A DNA stretch of 64,000 nucleotides from Bdellovibrio sp. ZAP7 (GTDB lineage Bacteria; Bdellovibrionota; Bdellovibrionia; Bdellovibrionales; Bdellovibrionaceae), in the NCBI RefSeq assembly GCF_006874645.1, contig NZ_CP030082.1, forward strand, positions 3,162,001 through 3,226,000, written 5' to 3'. The notes below the pieces were generated by a model. It had not been told where the DNA came from, searched no databases, and saw only the letters and a list, made by a program, of their open reading frames with translations. Each line of letters starts with the position of its first letter. The first letter of the stretch is position 1. A program made the translations under genes and the position numbers. Positions 44,811 to 54,260 of the stretch are shown here, piece after piece.

Positions 44811-45509
44811 TTGAAACTAAAGTCGTTCGCGAAACGTATGAATATCGAATCCGATTTTTACTCATTTAATCCTCTATACTCTTCATTTCTTCAAAGCGGG
44901 GTCGATAGTAACGATTATGAGACCTTGTGTTTAAAAAAAGGCGAGGTACTTTATTTTCAAAGGTTTAATAGGCAAGGGTTCTATTTTATAATTGAGGGTC
45001 TCGCCAAAATGGAGCTCTCTCATCCAACCCCCCGAGTGATTCGTCTTTGCAAACGCGGCGACATGGTAGGATATGGAAGTTGGTTAGTTCCTAAAACAGA
45101 AAATTACAAATTGATGGCCCTTCAGGATACAACGGTTCAGTTTTGGACGAAGGATGCCAGCGAATCTCTCCAAAGAAAATCAACTCTGGTCAATCAACTT
45201 CTTATAGAACACCTTGCTCAAGTCATACTTCATAAAGACGAACGGATTGCATCTCTGCAGGGTGAGACTGTGGAAAACAGGGTGGCCCACTTGCTGTTAT
45301 GGTTAGCAAAAAATTTTGGCCGACAGACGGCACAAGGTTTATTGATAGACATATCGTTAGATCGAGATTGCATGGCCCAACTGGCGGGAACCATACCCGT
45401 AACTTTGGCGCGAGTTTTAACCTATTTCGAACAAGAAAAAATTATTCTTCGAGAAAAAAGAAAGGTGCTCGTTCTCAACATCCAGGAGTTGGAAAAGAAA
45501 ACCTTTTGA
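44811..45509 (+). CDS. Crp/Fnr-family transcriptional regulator
   Basis: A 232-residue protein with an N-terminal cyclic-nucleotide-binding-type beta-roll (GEVLYFQRFNRQGFYFIIEGLAKM region in pieces) and a C-terminal winged helix (DRDCMAQLAGTIPVTLARVLTYFE). No FNR-type N-terminal cysteine cluster is seen, so an iron-sulphur oxygen sensor is unlikely. The start is a TTG, supported by TGAGGA at 44801-44806; an ATG at 44838 would remove nine residues. It is divergent from the chemoreceptor gene and has the palindrome at 44759 in front of it. Confidence 0.9.
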   Translation: MKLKSFAKRMNIESDFYSFNPLYSSFLQSGVDSNDYETLCLKKGEVLYFQRFNRQGFYFIIEGLAKMELSHPTPRVIRLCKRGDMVGYGSWLVPKTENYKLMALQDTTVQFWTKDASESLQRKSTLVNQLLIEHLAQVILHKDERIASLQGETVENRVAHLLLWLAKNFGRQTAQGLLIDISLDRDCMAQLAGTIPVTLARVLTYFEQEKIILREKRKVLVLNIQELEKKTF

Positions 45510-45573
45510 ATTCACTGGAAATTTAGAACTTCGTTGAGCGCCCCCCGCCTCATTTACACCCGGTACTGAAGAC

Positions 45574-48141
45574 TTAGTAGCGAAAATCAGTATTCAAAAC
45601 TTCATTCAAGGCCTCTTTACGAAGAGGCTTTTGAAGATAGCCATCGAACCCTGCCTCGAGGCATTTTTCGCGATCGCCCTTCATGGCATGAGCTGTCAGG
45701 GCGATGACGGGACATTCATATCCCTGGCCTCTTAATTTTTTCAAAGCTTGAAAGCCATCCATGTGGGGCATCTGAATGTCCATTAAGATCATCCGATAAT
45801 TTTTAGAGCTCGCTTTACGAACGGCCTCTTCACCATTCGATGCCATTTCTATTTGCGTATCATCCAACCCAGCTTTTTTAAGGTAATGGCGCAAAAGATC
45901 CCGATTGTCAGCAGAATCATCCACCACCAATATGACCCCAGCCTGAAGGTAAGTTCCAGCAGCATTTACCACATGTTCTTTTTTCGGCGGCTCTTCCGGA
46001 GCTTTAACGGATGGAGCATGGGCCACAACAGAGATTAAAAAACGACTTCCTTTGCCGACAACACTGGTAAAAGTGATATCTCCCCCCAGAAGGCGCGCAA
46101 GCTTACGAGACAAAAACAAGCCCAGCCCGGTCCCACCAAATCGCCGCGTCGTAGAACTGTCAGCTTGAGAGAAGGGTTGAAACAGATGCGCCCGTTGCTC
46201 TTGAGAAATTCCGATACCAGTATCGGTGACGACGAATTGCAGAATATAACGATCCGGAATTCTGGTCGGGATTGCTTCGGCCCGCAATTCGACATAACCC
46301 CGTTCAGTGAATTTAATGGCGTTCCCTACCATATTAATCAGAATTTGACGAATACGGCCGGGATCAGAAATAAGGTTATCTCGTACCGTCCCCATCCTTA
46401 AACGCAGCTCGACACCTTTTTCTTCGGCCTTCACTCGTAAAAGATAAGTAACATCCTCTAAAAGCTCGCGCACACCGAACACGATATTTTCAACCTGGAT
46501 TTTCTCCGATTCGATTTTTGAAATATCCAGGATTTCATTTACGATTCTTAAAAGCTGCTGCCCGTTTCGCAGCACAGTCTCCACCGCGTGCATCTGCTCC
46601 CGAGTTAAAGTTTTGTCGTCACTCAAAATTTCCGCAAACCCCAGCATCGCCCCTAGCGGTGTGCGGATTTCATGACTCACGTTTGCCAGAAAGTCTGATT
46701 TCGCGCGGCTAGCTTCCTGGGCCCTGTCGTATAAACGAGTGTTTTCAATCAACACCGCCAAACGAGAACAGACTTCTTCTGCAAGAGATTGATCACGTTC
46801 GTTAAACATTCTCTTTGATTTGGTTGAAACCAGACTGACCAATCCCAGAGGAGCTTTATCACGCGCCATTAAAGGTATGAACATCAATGACTCGGAAAAT
46901 AATTTTGCGTCTTGGTTCGGGTTCTTAACTTGAATTTCTATATCGTAGTGATCCCGAATATGGGGACCGATCTGCTCCAGACCTCTTAACAAGATCGTCT
47001 TACCGGAACGTATGATCGTCGGCCCACCAAACTCTGGATCCCATTTGGGAGGATTCTCCGCTCGCCATCTCCGGACAAACTCCTCCTCTTCGGAATTCGT
47101 GGCATAAATTTCGGTGGCGATATAGTCCATTCCCTCTTCATCAATAATTTCAACGATGCAAATATCTGCAAGAGCTGGCACAACCTTCACGCAAAAAGCA
47201 CGCAACATGTGACCGAGCTCCACCGAACTGGAAAGTTCAAACGTCAACCCAGACACAAAGCGTTCTTGTCGCGCTCGAGCCTCTGCAGCCTCTTTTTCTG
47301 CTTGAGCACGAACCAAGTCTTCGCGCTGGCGGGCGGCTTCAATTCGATCCGTAATGTCTTCGCTGACGCCCAATATGAAACGTGGGTGCCCGTCTTTATC
47401 CCGAACTGGAATTTTAATCGTATGTATCTGCCGAGTCCCGTTACGGGTGGGAATTTCATCTTCTGTAATGGCGTGCGGAATTTCTCCATTAAGGACTTTT
47501 CGGTCCATACTGCGAAAACGCTCTGCCAACTCCTTCGAAAAAAAGTCGTAATCCGTTTTACCAATGAACTCCTCACGGGAGATTCCTAACATTTTCTCAC
47601 CAGCACGGTTCAGTCGCACGAAGGCCAGATTTTGGGCCTCTTTAACAAACACCATTGAAGGCATGGTTTCGATAATCCCTAACAAAAAAGCTTCGGATTC
47701 TGCCAACTGCCCCGTTCGCATTTCCACACGGCTTTCCAACAACTCGTTAGCGTTAGCAAGCTCCTTTTCAATTTTCTTTTGTCGCGAAATATCCTGAACC
47801 AAAGTGATATCAGTACCGTCTTCAAAGGTCGTAACACCAATTCGCACGGGAATGCGATGACCGTCTTTATGAAAGTATTCCTTTTCCAAGGATACAGAAA
47901 TTCCAGGCGCTGCCAAAAGGCGTTCTTGCAGCTTAAGACTTTCACCGATCAGATCCGGAGGTGTTAAAATCTTCCAGTTTAATTTTCCAGCTTTTAAATC
48001 CGCGTGGGAGTACCCCAATAGTTCCAGGAAATAGTCATTTGCATCTAAAATTTGGCCATGAGAGTTCGTAGAGATTATGCCGATAATCTTTGAATTAAAT
48101 ATCGTAAGATATCGCCGCTGCAGTTCTCGATTATCATTCAT
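45574..48141 (-). CDS. Hybrid sensor histidine kinase (PAS-PAS-GAF-HisKA-HATPase-REC)
   Basis: An 855-residue soluble sensor without clear membrane segments. Two PAS domains (about residues 8-130 and 150-275; note FVKEAQNLAFVRLN), a coiled coil, a GAF-like domain (about 300-480), then the kinase with the phospho-acceptor histidine in FLANVSHEIRTPLG, the ATP-binding lobe (NMVGNAIKFTERG; FGGTGLGL) and a C-terminal receiver with the acceptor aspartate in MILMDIQMPHMDG. It should phosphorylate itself and its own receiver in answer to a cytoplasmic signal. No output regulator is adjacent, and the gene is transcribed alone. Confidence 0.95.
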   Translation of the reverse strand: MNDNRELQRRYLTIFNSKIIGIISTNSHGQILDANDYFLELLGYSHADLKAGKLNWKILTPPDLIGESLKLQERLLAAPGISVSLEKEYFHKDGHRIPVRIGVTTFEDGTDITLVQDISRQKKIEKELANANELLESRVEMRTGQLAESEAFLLGIIETMPSMVFVKEAQNLAFVRLNRAGEKMLGISREEFIGKTDYDFFSKELAERFRSMDRKVLNGEIPHAITEDEIPTRNGTRQIHTIKIPVRDKDGHPRFILGVSEDITDRIEAARQREDLVRAQAEKEAAEARARQERFVSGLTFELSSSVELGHMLRAFCVKVVPALADICIVEIIDEEGMDYIATEIYATNSEEEEFVRRWRAENPPKWDPEFGGPTIIRSGKTILLRGLEQIGPHIRDHYDIEIQVKNPNQDAKLFSESLMFIPLMARDKAPLGLVSLVSTKSKRMFNERDQSLAEEVCSRLAVLIENTRLYDRAQEASRAKSDFLANVSHEIRTPLGAMLGFAEILSDDKTLTREQMHAVETVLRNGQQLLRIVNEILDISKIESEKIQVENIVFGVRELLEDVTYLLRVKAEEKGVELRLRMGTVRDNLISDPGRIRQILINMVGNAIKFTERGYVELRAEAIPTRIPDRYILQFVVTDTGIGISQEQRAHLFQPFSQADSSTTRRFGGTGLGLFLSRKLARLLGGDITFTSVVGKGSRFLISVVAHAPSVKAPEEPPKKEHVVNAAGTYLQAGVILVVDDSADNRDLLRHYLKKAGLDDTQIEMASNGEEAVRKASSKNYRMILMDIQMPHMDGFQALKKLRGQGYECPVIALTAHAMKGDREKCLEAGFDGYLQKPLRKEALNEVLNTDFRY

Positions 48142-48341
48142 CTCCCGATTTTAACAATGCGAGTTTAGAGGGTCTTGTGAACACTATAATCACTGTGAAC
48201 AATCAAGCTGCGTCCTTCAATGTTGAAATGTCCCAATGCTTCCCAGGAAAGTTTATTTGGAATTTTCAATTATACTGAACAAGAGACTATCGAATAGCAT
48301 TCACGAAGACCTAGACCGTGAATGACGTCGTATAGAAATAA

Positions 48342-48366
48342 AAAAGGCGCCCCAAAAGCGCCTTTT
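48342..48366 (-). terminator. Intrinsic terminator
   Basis: Arms AAAAGGCGC and GCGCCTTTT with a seven-base loop, followed by a T run on the minus strand, three bases past the stop of the small exported protein gene. Confidence 0.82.
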
Positions 48367-48368
48367 AA

Positions 48369-48752
48369 CTATTTTGAAATCACACAAGTAGCTTTGTACT
48401 CGCCGTTGTCAGTGGTTGTCTTAGCCACAGCCTTTACCACTTTTTCGACCGATGTTTCCTCTCCATCGACCTTTAGGTTCTGCAACAAAATCACAGAGCC
48501 ATCAGCCTTTCTGGTTTCCTCGATCAAAATTTGAAATTGAACTTCAGACCCATCAAGCTCAAAGCGCTCCTGGAAAAACTGACCAATATGATCGTCGATA
48601 GCGATCGTCATAAAGTGCCCTTTTACAAAGTGAGCGACGCCCACTGCACCCGTAATTTGACAGTCATAAGTTTGAAATTCTCTGACGTCTTGTACGGCCG
48701 CTGATGCAATACCAGAAAACGCGATCACCAAGATCATTACAAAAGTCTTCAC
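48369..48752 (-). CDS. Small exported hypothetical protein, 127 residues
   Basis: A signal peptide (MKTFVMILVIAFSGIASA-AV) precedes a beta-rich mature part of about 105 residues with two cysteines (YDCQI and ATCVIS, close to the C-terminus). I do not recognise it. The start is a GTG, supported by AAGGGGG five bases upstream. It is bounded by terminators on both sides (48342 and 48772), so it is transcribed on its own. Such small disulphide-type proteins recur through this window. Confidence 0.65.
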   Translation of the reverse strand: MKTFVMILVIAFSGIASAAVQDVREFQTYDCQITGAVGVAHFVKGHFMTIAIDDHIGQFFQERFELDGSEVQFQILIEETRKADGSVILLQNLKVDGEETSVEKVVKAVAKTTTDNGEYKATCVISK

Positions 48753-48771
48753 CAGAACCCCCTTAAAAAAG

Positions 48772-48800
48772 AAATGGCGGCATACTGAATGCCGCCATTT
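48772..48800 (-). terminator. Intrinsic terminator of the RNA methyltransferase gene
   Basis: Perfect 12-base arms, AAATGGCGGCAT and its complement, with a five-base loop, then TTTCTTTTTT on the minus strand. It lies between the stop at 48835 and the next start at 48752. Confidence 0.85.
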
Positions 48801-48834
48801 CCGTTAATATTCAAACTAAAAGCTAAACCAAGAC

Positions 48835-49959
48835 CTAGAACATGCTGTATTTCAGGAAACGACACTCGATGTTACCGTTAAATACAAAGTGCTTGCGCGT
48901 CGATTTCAATTTTAGGTCCGCGATCAAATCTTTGTTCCCTGAAAGAATCCAAGCATCCCAACCTTTGAAACGGTGTTTTAACGTGAAGCTAAGATCACGA
49001 TAAACGTCACGAAGATTGTCTTCATCACCGATACGCGCACCGTACGGTGGGTTCACGATGATCAAACCTTTTTCAACCGGTGGCTCAACAGTCGCAACGG
49101 ATTCTTTTTTGAATTCAATCACGTCGTCAACGCCTGCGGCTTTCGCGTTTTCTTTGGCAGATTTCAAAACTTTATTATCGATATCGTAAGCATAGAACTT
49201 AGTTTCGATTTCTTCTTTTTCAGCCGCGATTGCTTCATCAACGACTTTATCCCAAACTTCGCTTTCGAAGTTCAAAAGATTCATGAAACCAAAACGTTTA
49301 CGGTTGATGCCCGGCGCGATATTTTTCGCCATCATCGCAGCTTCAATCATGAATGTTCCAGATCCACACATAAAGTCCACAAGGGCTGTTTTACCATCCC
49401 AATCAGAAAGCTTGATCAGACCCGCTGCCAAGTTTTCTTTCAGTGGAGCTTCGCCCACGTCTTTGCGGTAACCACGTTTGAATAGTGAATCACCAGATGT
49501 ATCGATAGAAACGTTGAATTGATTTTTAACGGAACGAACAACCACGCGCAAAGCGGGGTTATAGTTATCAACGTCAGGACGAATACCAAATTTATCGCGG
49601 AACTGATCCACGATAGCGTCCTTGATTTTCATCGCGATGAAACGTTGATCGCGCATCATGGAATCACCAACGGAAACGTCGATGCACAAAGTTTGGTTAG
49701 GTTTGATGTATTTCGTATAGTCGTGGCGCATGATTTGCGCGTACAACTCTTCAGGTTGGTAAGCGAAGAAATCTTGAGTTGGTTTCAAGATACGGCTCGC
49801 CATGCGAGAATGAAGGTTCGCTTTGTAACAACCTTCCCAGTTGCTTTCAAAGTAAACGCCACCAGCAGTTTTGCCGGTGATTTTAAGATCTAAATCTTTA
49901 AGTTCTTGTTCTAGAGGATCTACGAGACCCTTTGCTGTAGACGCGAAAAATTCTGCCAT
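48835..49959 (-). CDS. THUMP-domain class I rRNA methyltransferase (RlmL/YpsC-like)
   Basis: A 374-residue RNA methyltransferase. The N-terminal third has the ferredoxin-like/THUMP arrangement (ASTAKGLVDPLEQELKDL, later YTKYIKPNQTLCIDV), and the C-terminal part the methyltransferase with LVDFMCGSGTFMIEAAM (SAM binding) and IIVNPPYGARIG (NPPY catalytic motif). It corresponds to the N-terminal, m2G-forming half of E. coli RlmL or to B. subtilis YpsC; the exact position modified is not known. The ATG at 49957-49959 is preceded by AAAGGACC. It forms a single-gene unit with the terminator at 48772. Confidence 0.92.
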   Translation of the reverse strand: MAEFFASTAKGLVDPLEQELKDLDLKITGKTAGGVYFESNWEGCYKANLHSRMASRILKPTQDFFAYQPEELYAQIMRHDYTKYIKPNQTLCIDVSVGDSMMRDQRFIAMKIKDAIVDQFRDKFGIRPDVDNYNPALRVVVRSVKNQFNVSIDTSGDSLFKRGYRKDVGEAPLKENLAAGLIKLSDWDGKTALVDFMCGSGTFMIEAAMMAKNIAPGINRKRFGFMNLLNFESEVWDKVVDEAIAAEKEEIETKFYAYDIDNKVLKSAKENAKAAGVDDVIEFKKESVATVEPPVEKGLIIVNPPYGARIGDEDNLRDVYRDLSFTLKHRFKGWDAWILSGNKDLIADLKLKSTRKHFVFNGNIECRFLKYSMF

Positions 49960-50044
49960 GGGGATGGTCCTTTCAGTTGGTTAAGAAAATAAGGTCCCTC
50001 GCCCTATTTCCTATACCGCTCAGGTCCCACCCCTATTTTGCTGG

Positions 50045-51778
50045 TTAGACCTCGCGATATTGTGGTCCGCCGCCACCTTCTGGCACCGTCCACTCAATGT
50101 TTTCGAATGGGCACTTAATATCACAAGTCTTGCAGTGAATACAGTTTGTATAATTGATTTGTAGGTCTTTCTTGCCTGCTTCTTTTGTAGACGGAACCAT
50201 CTCGTATACTGAGGCTGGGCAGAAATGATTACATGGTGATTTGTACTGAGGCTCACATACAGAGCGGCAGATATCCCCATCCTTCAAAATAAGGTGGTTT
50301 GGAGAGTCCTCATCATGCATCGTCCCCGTCAAATAGACGCTGGAAAGCTTATCAAAGAACAGCTGACCATCTGGTTTTGGTAGCTCGCCCAATTGCTCCT
50401 CAAAGCCATTAGGACCCCATACCTCAACCACTTTATTAGTCGTCGTCGCATCCACGTGATCCAAAGGCATTGGATCCTGAAGCCCCCGGCCCCCTGTGAT
50501 CTCTTGCAAAGCGATCAAAGGCATACCCTCAAGCATCCCCTTAGAAAGCGCCTGATGGAAGTTTCTGACAGCATAAAGGTCTTTTTTAACGAAGCTGTTT
50601 TCGATACGGCCTTCGTAAGCTTTCGTCACAGATTCGTTGAACTCAGCCCCTGCTACCAAACCATCAACGATAGTTTCCGCAGCTGACATACCCGCTTTCA
50701 TAGCCAAATGAAGGCCTTTAAGCTTCTTCACATCGACCATGCTCGCAGAGTCCCCGATAACCATCCAGCCATCACCGTAAAGTTTCGGCATAGAGTACCA
50801 GCCACCCGCTGGAAGCGTTTTACCGCCGTAAGCGATAACTTTACCGCCCTTCAGCATGTTTTGCATGAACGGGTGAGTTTTCAATTTTTGAAGTTCACGG
50901 TGTGGATCAAGCAATGGATCGTTTGTATCCAGGTACGCCACCAATCCCACGATGATTTTATCTTCAGGCAAAGTGTAGATGAATGTACCACCGATAGATT
51001 TGCTCAAAGGGAAACCCATGGTGTGGATCACTTGACCGGCTTCCACAGTTCCTTTCGGCATTTGGATGATTTCTTTTACGCCTTCTTCAAAGACTTCCGG
51101 ATGTTTGCCTTCGCGAAGATTTAATTTCTCAGTTACTTTTTTAAACAAAGAACCGCGCGTGCCTTCAGCAAACACTGTTACTTTGGATTTCAAGATCAAG
51201 CCCGGCTCAAAATTCCCTTTCGGGTTGCCGTTTTTATCACGACCTTTATCGCCCGTGCGCACACCAACGATTTTGTTACCGTCGTACAAAGCTTCAACTG
51301 CTGCGAAGCCTGGGAAGATGTTGATACCTTTTTCTTCACACTTCGTTGCCAACCAGCGATTCAATTTGCTGGCAGAAACGATGTAGTTACCTTCGTTATG
51401 AAATGGCGGAGGCGTGATTGGCATTTTGAAAGAATAGTCAGTACCCAAATAGTAAACGGCGTCTTTTTTGACTTCCGAATCAAGTGGGCAGCCTTCTTCT
51501 TTGAAGTTTGGAACAAGTTGACGAAGAGCGATCGGATTAAGAACTGCACCCGAGAAACTGTGGGCACCGATCTCGGAAGCCTTTTCGATCACCACGATCA
51601 TTTGATCTGGAATCGGCTGACCTTGTTTGGCACCAGAGGCCACATCTTCATTATGTTTGTTGATTGAGTTTTGTAAATGAAGTGCGCAAGACAAGCCTGC
51701 AGAACCACCACCCACGATCAGAACATCACAGTCCATCGTTTCGCGAGTTACACCTTCCGGCAAATGATCATACACCAT
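50045..51778 (-). CDS. Electron transfer flavoprotein-ubiquinone oxidoreductase
   Basis: A 577-residue membrane-associated flavoprotein that passes electrons from ETF to the quinone pool. FAD-binding CDVLIVGGGSAGLSCALHL lies at residues 17-35, a quinone and membrane-contact region in the middle (FEPGLILKSKVTVFAEG), and the C-terminal 4Fe-4S cluster has the cysteines of YTNCIHCKTCDIKCP. The full length matches the family. ETF subunit genes are not in the window. A short exported protein gene lies 35 bases upstream, transcribed in the same direction. Confidence 0.95.
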   Translation of the reverse strand: MVYDHLPEGVTRETMDCDVLIVGGGSAGLSCALHLQNSINKHNEDVASGAKQGQPIPDQMIVVIEKASEIGAHSFSGAVLNPIALRQLVPNFKEEGCPLDSEVKKDAVYYLGTDYSFKMPITPPPFHNEGNYIVSASKLNRWLATKCEEKGINIFPGFAAVEALYDGNKIVGVRTGDKGRDKNGNPKGNFEPGLILKSKVTVFAEGTRGSLFKKVTEKLNLREGKHPEVFEEGVKEIIQMPKGTVEAGQVIHTMGFPLSKSIGGTFIYTLPEDKIIVGLVAYLDTNDPLLDPHRELQKLKTHPFMQNMLKGGKVIAYGGKTLPAGGWYSMPKLYGDGWMVIGDSASMVDVKKLKGLHLAMKAGMSAAETIVDGLVAGAEFNESVTKAYEGRIENSFVKKDLYAVRNFHQALSKGMLEGMPLIALQEITGGRGLQDPMPLDHVDATTTNKVVEVWGPNGFEEQLGELPKPDGQLFFDKLSSVYLTGTMHDEDSPNHLILKDGDICRSVCEPQYKSPCNHFCPASVYEMVPSTKEAGKKDLQINYTNCIHCKTCDIKCPFENIEWTVPEGGGGPQYREV

Positions 51779-51813
51779 AAAATCTCCTCGTAGCGAATCG
51801 CCACAAGGGCGAT

Positions 51814-52065
51814 TTATTCTTCGGCAGGTTCTTCGTTTTGAATTTCTGCTTGAGGAGCCAGCTTGCGTGGAGGATTTGTTACTTGAGCTTGAACCTTCAA
51901 GTCACCTTCATCGCGGCCGCCTGGGTAAAGGCGTTTTTTAGCTTTTTGCGCGAGTTCAGCTTCTTTGCTTTCATCGCGTACAGCACCGGCTAAAACTTCC
52001 TGAGCAAAGACGGTATGTCCCAACAAGGAAGTCATCAAAACAGAAACCAAGAAAAGACGGATCAT
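51814..52065 (-). CDS. Small exported hypothetical protein, 83 residues
   Basis: A signal peptide (MIRLFLVSVLMTSLLGHTVFA-QE) precedes about 60 polar residues rich in Glu, Ala and Lys and ending ENEEPAEE-like, without cysteines; it looks disordered. The longest frame starts with a GTG at 52095, but the ATG at 52063-52065 gives a canonical signal peptide and has GGGA seven bases before it. It lies 35 bases upstream of the ETF-QO gene on the same strand and may share its promoter. Function unknown. Confidence 0.55.
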   Translation of the reverse strand: MIRLFLVSVLMTSLLGHTVFAQEVLAGAVRDESKEAELAQKAKKRLYPGGRDEGDLKVQAQVTNPPRKLAPQAEIQNEEPAEE

Positions 52066-52155
52066 AACTATCCCGTTTCCTGCGCTTGTGTTCACCGCGC
52101 ATTTAAAAACTAATTGAGAAAGATGTCACCACAAATGATGCAGAATTTTATCGCT

Positions 52156-52986
52156 TTAGGCAACTGGAAGACGTCTATGAAACTTCATTGGGATCTGACG
52201 ACGAACTCCGTCAATTCTTTCCTTAGAAAGAGTCACCACCGAAAAGCCAATCGCACGCTTTTCCACCTGCCCAATAACCGCTCCCCAAGGGTCGATCATC
52301 AAACTGTGGCCGTAAGTTTCGCGAACGCCGCCATTAACACCCATGTGAGTGCCACCTTGAGCGCTCGCCATTAAATAAGACTGACTCTCAATCGCACGAG
52401 CTCTTAACAAAATCTCCCAGTGCGCTTCTCCGGTTTTCACCAGAAAGGCCGCAGGGACCATAATCAAATCCACTTCCTTGCGGGCGTATTGAGAAAAGAG
52501 TTCGGCAAAGCGGATGTCATAACAAATCGTCTCACCAATTCTCCAACCATCGACTTCGATAATACTGGGGCGTTGTCCATGACGGAAAACGTCTGATTCC
52601 TTGATGGGCTTTTGCCCTTCCAGGTGAATATCGAATAGGTGAAGTTTTTGATAAGTCGGTTTCACTTCCCCTTTCGGAGAAATCAAAACTGAAGAGTTGT
52701 AGAGGTGCCCATCGAGCTGCAAGGGAACAGATCCCAAATGCAGATAGGTATCATATTTTTTTGCAAGTTCTGCGACTCTTTGAAAAGCGGGATCGGAGAC
52801 AGCAAAGCCTACGATCTTTTCGCCCTCTTTGGTTCGCATATACAGACAGTTTTCAGGGAATCCCACCAAGCGAGGTTTGTGGGATTTAAAGATATCTTCC
52901 AAGAGAGCTTCGATTTGCATCAGGTTCGCGTCAACATCATCGATAGAGGTCATTTGCGCGACCGCGACTATCAATTCGGAACTCAT
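52156..52986 (-). CDS. Nitrilase-superfamily amidase (Nit1/omega-amidase-like)
   Basis: A 276-residue carbon-nitrogen hydrolase with the full catalytic triad: E45 in VGFPENC, K114 in TYQKLHLFD, C155 in GETICYDIRF. The KLHLFD and CYDIRF forms match the Nit branch, which hydrolyses deaminated glutathione or omega-amides, a metabolite-repair role. The ATG at 52984-52986 is preceded by AAGGAGAAGG. Neighbouring genes give no metabolic clue. Confidence 0.92.
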   Translation of the reverse strand: MSSELIVAVAQMTSIDDVDANLMQIEALLEDIFKSHKPRLVGFPENCLYMRTKEGEKIVGFAVSDPAFQRVAELAKKYDTYLHLGSVPLQLDGHLYNSSVLISPKGEVKPTYQKLHLFDIHLEGQKPIKESDVFRHGQRPSIIEVDGWRIGETICYDIRFAELFSQYARKEVDLIMVPAAFLVKTGEAHWEILLRARAIESQSYLMASAQGGTHMGVNGGVRETYGHSLMIDPWGAVIGQVEKRAIGFSVVTLSKERIDGVRRQIPMKFHRRLPVA

Positions 52987-53026
52987 ACCTTCTCCTTAAG
53001 CTCTCTGAAAATTCAAAAAGAGCTGA

Positions 53027-53374
53027 CTATTCTACTGAAATCACCGTCGAGGAACGCGCTTCTTTTACGTCGCGGCAATTCCATTTGGCTTCTTCCAAAG
53101 TTTTTCTGACGCCTGCAATAATCTCTGAGCAGGAATTTTCATCGCCAGATGAACCAATAGTCTGATCGACTCCTTGTTTCGTGTAAATAGCTTTACACTT
53201 TTGGTCGGAGCCCATCTCAACACGAAGAGTACGAACTGTTTTGTTGTGCTTGCAGAGAACCATAGCGTCGCCGATATCAGCGTATGCTAGGGACGAAAAA
53301 AAAAGCACTGGCATCGCCATCGCGACCAGTGCTTTCTTGTATTTTTCCACTGTTTTTTGGTCTCGTTTAATCAA
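53027..53374 (-). CDS. Small exported hypothetical protein, 115 residues
   Basis: The N-terminus has a charged stretch then a hydrophobic core ending LAYA-DI, a probable signal peptide. The mature part is about 80 residues with four cysteines (VLCKH, QKCKA, NSCSE, WNCRD), suited to two disulphides. The start is a TTG with AGGAG six bases upstream; a GTG at 53350 would shorten the charged lead. I do not recognise it. It is upstream of the amidase gene by 40 bases on the same strand. Confidence 0.6.
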   Translation of the reverse strand: MIKRDQKTVEKYKKALVAMAMPVLFFSSLAYADIGDAMVLCKHNKTVRTLRVEMGSDQKCKAIYTKQGVDQTIGSSGDENSCSEIIAGVRKTLEEAKWNCRDVKEARSSTVISVE

Positions 53375-53515
53375 GCTGCTCTCCTGTCTTACAAGTTGGG
53401 ATCCAGTAACTAGTGTTTCCTGAATCCAACTTAATTTTACGCAGCTATATAGGAGACTAAAACGAAGAGATCACCTTTGAGACCAAAATTAGGCTTTATC
53501 CCGGGAAGGAATTGC

Positions 53516-53773
53516 CTATGTGGACTTTTGTTTAGCTGATTTCTTAGCTGGCTTTTTAGCCGCAGCTGCTTCAACCAATTTAACGTTAGAGTAATCGATA
53601 AAGCCTTCTTTTTTCAAAAGACCATCTTTTTTATCGTAGTGTGTTTGTACTTTCACACCTTGAACGCTGATTTTCATTGCATTAGCGTCTACAGCCAAAA
53701 CTGTGCCCTTCTTACCTTTGTCAGAGCCAGAGATAACTTGTACAGTCGCGCCTTTTTTGATTTTCAATTTCAT
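53516..53773 (-). CDS. rplX: Short ribosomal protein L24-like protein (uL24), KOW domain
   Basis: An 85-residue protein with the L24 N-terminus: LKIKKGATVQVISGSDKGKKG is a KOW motif in overlapping form (residues 3-23), and VKVQTHYDKKDG and GFIDYSNVKLVE follow. The usual C-terminal strands after the SNVxLV point are replaced by an Ala/Lys tail, so it is about 20 residues shorter than normal L24. L24 is usually in the spc operon; here it is coupled to L28 (13 bases apart), so this may be a second, divergent copy. The ATG at 53771-53773 is clear. Confidence 0.85.
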   Translation of the reverse strand: MKLKIKKGATVQVISGSDKGKKGTVLAVDANAMKISVQGVKVQTHYDKKDGLLKKEGFIDYSNVKLVEAAAAKKPAKKSAKQKST

Positions 53774-53786
53774 TTGTCAGCCTCAA

Positions 53787-54074
53787 TTATTTCTTAGAAG
53801 AGATTTTCTTTTTGATTCTCATCTTAACAGCCATCGCTCTTTTAGAAAGAGTCGCGTCGTTTGTGCCCAAGATGTATGCGTCAAAACCGCCAACGTGTTC
53901 CATGTCACGAAGTGCAGAAGTCGCGATGTTCAAACGAACCATTGCGTTCAAAGAACGGCTAAAGATGCGTTTTTTCTGAACATTTGGTTGCGCAGTTGTT
54001 TTAGTTTTGATGTTGGAGTGAGATACCAAGTTTTTTACAACTGGGCCTTTTCCAGTGATTTCACATTTGCTCAT
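53787..54074 (-). CDS. rpmB: 50S ribosomal protein L28 (bL28)
   Basis: A 95-residue large-subunit protein with KCEITGKGPVVKNLVSHSN at the N-terminus and KKRIFSRSLNAMVRLNIATS after it, which match bL28. Only one cysteine (C4) is present, so it has no zinc-binding CxxC pairs, as in E. coli L28. Lys-rich C-terminus. It precedes the short L24 gene on the same strand and is divergent from rpsR. Its usual partner L33 is missing here. Confidence 0.92.
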   Translation of the reverse strand: MSKCEITGKGPVVKNLVSHSNIKTKTTAQPNVQKKRIFSRSLNAMVRLNIATSALRDMEHVGGFDAYILGTNDATLSKRAMAVKMRIKKKISSKK

Positions 54075-54260
54075 TACGTGCTCCTACTAGCTACAAGTCG
54101 AGGTCAGCGCCGCCCGACCCCAGGATTCTTTCCTGAAATTCAATAGGGACGCCGCAAACAAGAAACAAGGATATAAAGTAAAAAGACACTTGATGGCAAC
54201 TCTTTTTTCTTGTACACCCATTAACTCGCAAACCAAAAGGAACTCAAAAAGAGGGTACTC

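Noticed and set aside
54075-54260. Zur operator between L28 and S18
   Set aside because: No palindrome resembling a Zur site was found in these 186 bases.
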